Origin: UBA349 sp964444115
Lineage (GTDB): Archaea > Methanobacteriota > Methanobacteria > Methanobacteriales > Methanobacteriaceae
Direction: 5' to 3'
Length of the DNA: 21,509 nt
Assembly (NCBI GenBank): GCA_964444115.1
Contig: CAYUFT010000030.1
Coordinates: 1 to 21,509, forward strand
The notes under the pieces were generated by a model that saw only the letters and a list, made by a program, of their open reading frames with translations, ran no database searches and was not told the DNA's origin. Below, piece by piece: positions 17,662 to 21,509 of the stretch (positions are counted from its first letter, which is position 1; each line of letters starts with the position of its first letter). The position numbers and the translations under genes are program-made.

Positions 17662-18414
17662 CTATTCTGCTGGGTTGTATCCACCTTGGGATCTTAAGAC
17701 GTGAATTCTGTGTAGAACTTCTACAGCGTCTTTGTCATCCTTATAGGCTTCTCCATCTACCCGGTATATGGTGGTTTTATTCTTTAAAGTCTCTTCGTCC
17801 AATGGCTCACCTAAAGCTACTGGTTCGTCGAGTTCTTCACCAATTTGGTCCTTGACCATTTCAACAATGCCGGTCTCTTTATTGAAGACTTGTCTTCGAA
17901 GCATATCAAACATCATACCATCTTCGTCGAGTCTTAAAGAGTGTCCGTGCACAGCTGCTCCTCTTACACCTGTTCTAGCAGGATCAAAGAATTCAGTTTC
18001 TAAGAGTTCTTTGGAGATTTTTTCCAGATCTCTTTCTCTGATTTCAATAATCTGTCGTCCAGATAGAGTACCAGCGTCTGCTCCTCTGTATCGGCTTACG
18101 TAAGCTCGAGATCGAGTGAATGGTTGAGCAGGAGCAAAGTACATAGAGTCGGTAAACTGAATGTATCTGGTCCGGTCACCAGCTTTTGCACCGTCAAGAG
18201 GCTCTACTAGCTCTCTAATTGGGTCTTCAGGTTCGTCCATTTCTTCGAGTGGTGGGTGGACGCTTGGGTATTCCTCACCAGGAGCTCTGTGACCTAAGAC
18301 TTTTACTACGTCTTCGTCAGAGATCTCCCTTAACTTTTCTAATTCATATTCAGGGTTACAGAAATTTCTTCTGTTTTGGGCAACCTTTGTAGTTCCGGGA
18401 TAATATTGTGCCAT
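17662..18414 (-). CDS. mcrG: Methyl-coenzyme M reductase I subunit gamma McrG
   Basis: A 250-residue gamma subunit, full length. It begins MAQYYPGTTKVAQNRRNFC, a standard McrG start, and contains GHRAPGEEYPSVHPPLEE, the PFTRSRAY segment and the VRGAAVHGHSLRLDEDG core. ATG 18414 follows GGAGGTG by six bases; an upstream GTG at 18423 lies inside that ribosome binding site and is rejected. The gene starts one base after the mcrC stop, indicating tight coupling, and is 14 bases from mcrA. Confidence 0.98.
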   Translation of the reverse strand: MAQYYPGTTKVAQNRRNFCNPEYELEKLREISDEDVVKVLGHRAPGEEYPSVHPPLEEMDEPEDPIRELVEPLDGAKAGDRTRYIQFTDSMYFAPAQPFTRSRAYVSRYRGADAGTLSGRQIIEIRERDLEKISKELLETEFFDPARTGVRGAAVHGHSLRLDEDGMMFDMLRRQVFNKETGIVEMVKDQIGEELDEPVALGEPLDEETLKNKTTIYRVDGEAYKDDKDAVEVLHRIHVLRSQGGYNPAE

Positions 18415-18415
18415 A

Positions 18416-19012
18416 TCATGCACCTCCTAATGCTAACTTAACTTTTCTAATAATCTCATCCAACTTTTCTTGGGGACAAGTTTCTCCTCGTATTACGCCA
18501 CTAACAATATCAACTATTTTTCCTTTAGTTTTGGGGTTTTCAGGCATCACTAATCTAGTTTTAACACCTATTTTTGCAAAATCTTCAAAGTCAACCGGGT
18601 ATTCACAAATAATGACGCAAGGTTTATCAACATTCCGCAGTATCAATCGGGCTTTATATATAATGTGAGATTTCACACCACCCAAATGAACCACTAGAAC
18701 CTTGTGTCTTTTCATTTGCTCAATCTCCTTAGGAGTTAAGCCAAAAAGACTTCCTGCACCAGAACTTGGAGCATCTTGAGGAACTCCTGCTCCTGCATTT
18801 AACACCAGAGTACTGGTCATCAAATTTGCTTCCCTTAGAGCAAATGTTATTTCACAAACGGGCTTAGTAATATGTCGCCTTCCGGGGGACATGGCCACAG
18901 CCAGTATTTCACTACCGCACTCAGCAAAAGTGCCCCTTTGAGCTATTCCGCCTCCTTCACCCATCCCCATTGTTTCCCTACAGTCTACAACGTGGGTGCA
19001 TTTGCCAATCAT
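18416..19012 (-). CDS. mcrC: Methyl-coenzyme M reductase operon protein McrC
   Basis: McrC is an accessory protein of the mcr operon, linked to ATP-dependent reductive activation of Mcr. From ATG 19012 (MIGKCTHVVDCRETMGMGEG) it is 198 residues, the length known in Methanobacteriales. Conserved pieces include the cysteines at KCTH and DCRE, GGGIAQRGTFAECG, the VHLGGV segment and SGVIRGETCPQEKLDEI. An in-frame ATG at 19051 would add 13 residues and shares its first base with the last stop of the mcrD remnant (TAATG), so the decayed mcrD may have created a new upstream start. The family length favours 19012, although only a weak GGGA precedes it. Confidence 0.93.
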   Translation of the reverse strand: MIGKCTHVVDCRETMGMGEGGGIAQRGTFAECGSEILAVAMSPGRRHITKPVCEITFALREANLMTSTLVLNAGAGVPQDAPSSGAGSLFGLTPKEIEQMKRHKVLVVHLGGVKSHIIYKARLILRNVDKPCVIICEYPVDFEDFAKIGVKTRLVMPENPKTKGKIVDIVSGVIRGETCPQEKLDEIIRKVKLALGGA

Positions 19013-19050
19013 CTTAATAATTCCCAATTGTGTTTTTAATATATTTGTCA

Positions 19051-19291
19051 TTAGTAAATCAATAATGGTTCTTCTAAATCAATTTAAAAGAATTCATCCG
19101 TCTTCACTAGTAAATCAATTTTCTCTCCTTTGACATAGATTTCTCTTATGTCGAATGCTTGGCATTTGCTGGAGGGAGTCTTTGTCTACGAATAAGCATT
19201 TTTTTGATAATTTAATATCATAAATGTCATTCAATAGTCTTTCCGTTGTATCTGCTCCTAAAAGCCTATGCGGAAAAATTTCCATATCCAT
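19051..19291 (-). pseudogene. mcrD: Broken remnant of mcrD
   Basis: The slot between mcrB and mcrC, where mcrD belongs, has no gene of normal size (about 145-165 codons). From ATG 19291 the minus strand reads MDMEIFPHRLLGADTTER and LLNDIYDI, a clear McrD N-terminus, but the frame ends at TGA 19117-19115 after 58 codons. McrD-like text continues in other frames: LIRRQRLPPA at about 19196-19167, then REIYVKGEKIDLLVKTDEFF at about 19146-19087, a TAA at 19086-19084, and IDLEEPLLIY in the same frame up to TAA 19053-19051. The C-terminal half is absent. At least two frame changes, one nonsense codon and a large deletion argue against a single sequencing error. McrD is an Mcr-associated assembly factor, so a substitute such as MrtD may exist elsewhere. 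Confidence 0.85.
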
Positions 19292-19325
19292 TAGTTAGTA
19301 AGCCCCCAGAAAATAGTGAGATTAT

Positions 19326-20657
19326 TTAAATGTCGCCTTTTATGTCGGCAGCTGCCTCCACGACATATTTAAGTGGTTCTCGGAATTCGTCCACTTGGCT
19401 GAACACTTCTTTGATTAGTCCAGAGGTTGCTTCAGGGGAGAACATCTGGGTACCTGCGTCAAGAGACATTGCAGCAGCTACACAAGGTATAGCAAACCCT
19501 TTACTGTGTCTAGTTACGATGTGGTTTCCGTTGAAGATACCAGGACCTCCACCACCGTAGATAGAGTGACTGAAGAAAGAGAATCCTACAGCTACACCTT
19601 CGGTTCTACCGAAGTCTACGCTTGGTAATCCAGTTTCGAATTCAATTGAATCGTTGTAGTATAATAGAGTGGATGATACACCTTGTGCAGCACGAGCAGC
19701 ACCTTGGTTTACCATGGTAGCAGCCATTACACCAGCTGCAGCATAAGCATTCCATTTAGCTAAGTCGTCGGTTCCATAAACGTTGAATCCGTTTAGATCT
19801 TTTTCTACGCCTATAACACCGTCTTCAGCAGCACGGTCAACTATATCTGCAATTACAGATCCTACAGTACCTTCAGCACCGTTAGATTTGACCAGATCAT
19901 ATACTACATTGTCTGCGTTCATACCTTGGTAAGCTAATCCTAATAAGTGCATTCTTTCAAATGCTCCTACAGCATCACCCATTTCAAACATAGCTGCTTG
20001 TTCTAAGATACTTGATAGAGCAGCAGATTGCATGGTGTTTTTCAAAGTGGTAGCAACCACGTGGTTCACCATAATGTTTCTTAAGGCGTATCCTGGACCT
20101 TCTAATTTTTGTGGAATGTCCAGCATGGTAGCAATGTTAGCACCCATGTATTCTACAGATTGTGGGTATCTACCCAGAACGGCTGCCTTAATCATGTTTG
20201 CATCGTACATAGAGATGTCAAACTCACTGACTATGGCTTGAACAAACGCAGTAGCAGTTACTAATGGTGCAGCAGAGTATTCTGCAGCAGCATCAAATCT
20301 AGCTGTTGGTAATTGTACTAAAGCCTTTTTTCCACCAGAAAGTAACTCTACCTTAGTGTCGTCGCCCTCGGTTACTTGAATCATTTCTTTAGCGGTTGCA
20401 GCAATTGAGTCTGCACTACCTACTATATCGAGATCCAATTCTCTTCCTAAAATTTTACAGGCAGGTCCACCAACTTTGGCGGCCTTCAAGGCGTTTTCTA
20501 TACCTTCCAAGTTCACAGCTACTGTCCTCTTAATACCTTGAACAATACTTTTAATAGCTGGGTTACGTAGCGGACTTAGAGCTTCTAGTGGTACTTGTTC
20601 TTCGACGAGGTTACCTCTGTCGTCATACAAGTCGATCTTATCATCAAACTTCGCCAT
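19326..20657 (-). CDS. mcrB: Methyl-coenzyme M reductase I subunit beta McrB
   Basis: The beta subunit of Mcr has 443 residues from ATG 20657, exactly the family length. It begins MAKFDDKIDLYDDRGN. The active-site residues fall at the known positions: Phe361 and Tyr367 in GFSFFSHSIYGGGG, and His379 in FNGNHIVTRH, which helps bind coenzyme B. AGGAGGG at 20669-20663 is a strong ribosome binding site. The frame stays open upstream to 20750, but those 31 extra codons coincide with a structured leader and have no family likeness. McrB is the first gene of the operon. Confidence 0.99.
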   Translation of the reverse strand: MAKFDDKIDLYDDRGNLVEEQVPLEALSPLRNPAIKSIVQGIKRTVAVNLEGIENALKAAKVGGPACKILGRELDLDIVGSADSIAATAKEMIQVTEGDDTKVELLSGGKKALVQLPTARFDAAAEYSAAPLVTATAFVQAIVSEFDISMYDANMIKAAVLGRYPQSVEYMGANIATMLDIPQKLEGPGYALRNIMVNHVVATTLKNTMQSAALSSILEQAAMFEMGDAVGAFERMHLLGLAYQGMNADNVVYDLVKSNGAEGTVGSVIADIVDRAAEDGVIGVEKDLNGFNVYGTDDLAKWNAYAAAGVMAATMVNQGAARAAQGVSSTLLYYNDSIEFETGLPSVDFGRTEGVAVGFSFFSHSIYGGGGPGIFNGNHIVTRHSKGFAIPCVAAAMSLDAGTQMFSPEATSGLIKEVFSQVDEFREPLKYVVEAAADIKGDI

Positions 20658-20680
20658 TTTTTCCCTCCTAACAATTAATT

Positions 20681-20774
20681 TCCGTATACACGCCTCTTGA
20701 GCGTTGCATATTTTATGCATTTTAAATAATTTCGCTTCGAGGAAGTGCAATTGGCACTTTAGTTAGTATACGAA
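20681..20774 (-). ncRNA. Candidate structured leader RNA of the mcr operon
   Basis: The minus strand can fold into a four-way junction. P1: 20774-20766 with 20689-20681, 9 bp including one G-U (core CGUAUAC/GUAUACG). P2: AAGUGC 20759-20754 with GCACUU 20748-20743, loop of five. P3: UGCAUA 20719-20714 with UAUGCA 20710-20705, AAA loop. P4: ACGCU 20704-20700 with GGCGU 20694-20690. P3, P4 and the closing arm of P1 abut with no unpaired base. The fold ends 11 bases before the mcrB ribosome binding site, so it could affect translation or mRNA stability. The pairings are read from sequence; function and conservation are not known. Confidence 0.5.
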
Positions 20775-20831
20775 CCTTCCTTTAGTTCAATATATATTAT
20801 TAAACTTTCTTTCAGACACAAGTAGAAAGAC

Positions 20832-20862
20832 TTATAAGGAGTAAACTCACAAGTTTTATATA
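20832..20862 (-). promoter_or_regulatory. Putative mcr promoter with small dyad
   Basis: The minus strand has AAACTATATAAAAC with TATATAAA at 20862-20855, the best TATA box upstream of mcrB. Start of transcription about 25 bases later would be near 20832, giving a leader of about 175 bases that contains the whole predicted fold. Between TATA and start lies the dyad GAGTTTACTC (20848-20839), a possible operator. Weaker TATA-like sequences at 20837-20832 and 20796-20789 are alternatives; the latter would start inside the fold. Confidence 0.45.
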
Positions 20863-21057
20863 GTTTAAGAATACGGCCATTAATACTTTTTTTAGAGGTT
20901 ATAATCATTCAATTCTTAAAAATTCACGAATATTTACATATATTTAATTAAAAACTATTTTTAATAGATTACACTCTATTCTGGAGCCTTATAATCATAT
21001 ATTTAAAATTAATTAATTTTTATTTGATTCAAAGCAATTCTAAAAAAATTGACTATA

Positions 21058-21087
21058 TGTCTTTTTTTAATTTGTCTTTTTTTAATT
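21058..21087 (+). repeat. Perfect 15-base tandem repeat, two copies
   Basis: TGTCTTTTTTTAATT occurs at 21058-21072 and again at 21073-21087 with no difference. It is probably a slippage duplication. On the plus strand it offers two T7 tracts, about 160 bases before mmp10. Confidence 0.7.
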
Positions 21088-21154
21088 TTTAAAGCAGAAA
21101 ATTAGATTTTTATTAAATTTAAGTAATTAAATACCTATAAACTATAATAATAGG

Positions 21155-21186
21155 CCACTAGACCATATTATACTTTACAATAGTGG
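21155..21186 (+). promoter_or_regulatory. Putative mmp10 promoter within an inverted repeat
   Basis: CCACTA (21155-21160) and TAGTGG (21181-21186) form an inverted repeat 20 bases apart, and a TATA-like CATATTATAC (21164-21173) lies between them. Transcription starting near 21195 would give a leader of about 50 bases before the mmp10 ATG. The repeat could bind a dimeric regulator or form a stem. Evidence is from position only. Confidence 0.35.
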
Positions 21187-21246
21187 TAATAATAATTAAA
21201 TGTTAAATACAAAGTTATTTATTTTAATAAAAACCAAATTGGTAGC

Positions 21247-21509
21247 ATGCAAATAATAGCAGATGTAGGTGGTATTCCTGGAAAAGACTGTAGAGGATTC
21301 TGTAAATACTGTTATTTCCGAAAAGTAAAGGAATCCCACCCCTTAGGATGTAGAAACTGCTCACCAGGAAAAGTAGGTTGTGAAACCTGCAATGAGGGAG
21401 TGGCAGAAACAAAAAATGAATTTATACCACCATTTTTAGTGGCCAGCACTGTTCAGAACACCTTGATGATGGGTGAATTTAGAGATAGTGATCTTAAAAT
21501 TAATATCAG
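21247..21509 (+). CDS. mmp10: Radical SAM McrA-arginine methyltransferase Mmp10, 5' part
   Basis: The frame runs from ATG 21247 to the window edge (87 complete codons). The product begins MQIIADVGGIPGKDCRGFCK, and CRGFCKYC (residues 15-22) is the CxxxCxxC motif that binds the radical SAM [4Fe-4S] cluster. More cysteines follow as CRNCSPGKVGCETC, as in methanogenesis marker protein 10. Mmp10 is a B12-dependent radical SAM enzyme that methylates an arginine of McrA, Arg271 in the numbering of the McrA encoded here. It is transcribed away from mcrB across a shared intergenic region, so the enzyme and its substrate are genetic neighbours. The ribosome binding site GGTAG is weak and close. Confidence 0.93.
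   Translation, partial: MQIIADVGGIPGKDCRGFCKYCYFRKVKESHPLGCRNCSPGKVGCETCNEGVAETKNEFIPPFLVASTVQNTLMMGEFRDSDLKINI

Larger units (their letters stand above)
20658..21246. other. Divergent mcr / mmp10 intergenic region
   Basis: This 589-base non-coding stretch holds the mcr leader and promoter on the minus side, the mmp10 promoter on the plus side, a perfect 15-base tandem repeat, and a 10-base direct repeat TTATAATCAT at 20899-20908 and 20989-20998. It is strongly AT-rich apart from the leader at about 20680-20775, which is visibly richer in G and C. No small protein gene was recognised. Confidence 0.65.

Noticed and set aside
19115..19291. The 58-codon frame as a functional short McrD
   Set aside because: Only the first ~27 residues look like McrD; after that the real McrD-like text is in other frames, so the remaining residues are out-of-frame translation.
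20658..20750. McrB with a 31-residue N-terminal extension
   Set aside because: The strong AGGAGG site, the standard MAKFDDKID start and the exact 443-residue family length all fix the start at 20657. The upstream TTG and ATG lack ribosome binding sites.
21058..21087. Tandem repeat as part of a CRISPR array
   Set aside because: Two adjacent 15-base copies with no spacers do not form an array, and no cas gene is present.
21224..21412. 62-residue minus-strand frame opposite mmp10
   Set aside because: It lies antisense to the clear CxxxCxxC radical SAM sequence and has no features of its own.

Overview
This window comes from an AT-rich methanogenic archaeon. The gene order, the protein sequences and the AGGAGG/GGTGAT-type ribosome binding sites point to the order Methanobacteriales, most likely Methanobacterium or a close relative. 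The main evidence is a complete mtrEDCBAFGH cluster directly downstream of an mcr operon, plus the genes for the FeGP cofactor of Hmd, all at full family length. From memory the order resembles the hmd/hcg - suf - cobY - mtr - mcr stretch of Methanothermobacter; this was not checked by alignment. No tRNA, rRNA, CRISPR array, insertion sequence or phage gene was seen.

Layout. (1) Bases 1-3902, plus strand: FeGP-cofactor genes hcgA (3' end only), hcgB, hcgC, hcgD (cut by an N-gap), hcgE (start lost in the same gap) and hcgF. (2) Bases 4162-6146, plus strand: the overlapping sufC-sufB pair for Fe-S cluster assembly. (3) Bases 6498-10756, minus strand: a PRC-barrel protein overlapping cobY (cobamide nucleotide-loop assembly), mmp14 (methanogenesis marker 14), a universal stress protein, a Ca2+/Na+-type antiporter and a second universal stress protein. 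Two N-gaps fall in this block. (4) Bases 11028-15941, minus strand: mtrHGFABCDE, the Na+-pumping methyl-H4MPT:coenzyme M methyltransferase. (5) Bases 15995-20657, minus strand: mcrA, mcrG, mcrC, a broken mcrD and mcrB, encoding methyl-coenzyme M reductase. (6) Bases 21247-21509, plus strand: the 5' end of mmp10, the radical SAM enzyme that methylates an McrA arginine, transcribed divergently from mcr.

How the genes work together. Mtr moves the methyl group from tetrahydromethanopterin to coenzyme M while pumping Na+. Mcr reduces methyl-CoM to methane. The flanking genes supply the parts: CobY activity feeds the cobamide of MtrA, SufBC supplies Fe-S clusters to radical SAM enzymes such as HcgA and Mmp10, Mmp10 modifies Arg271 of McrA, and the Hcg proteins build the iron-guanylylpyridinol cofactor of the H2-dependent hydrogenase Hmd.

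Main points of interest. mcrD has decayed: it has two frame changes, an internal stop and no C-terminal half, although mcrBCGA are intact with all key residues. The mcr leader just upstream of the mcrB ribosome binding site can fold into a four-way junction in which three helices abut with no unpaired bases. A strong hairpin plus T-tract sits on the mcrA stop codon, between mcr and mtr. Two similar universal stress protein genes flank a cation antiporter. The three N-gaps are each exactly 100 bases, so they are placeholders; continuous reading frames across them should not be trusted.
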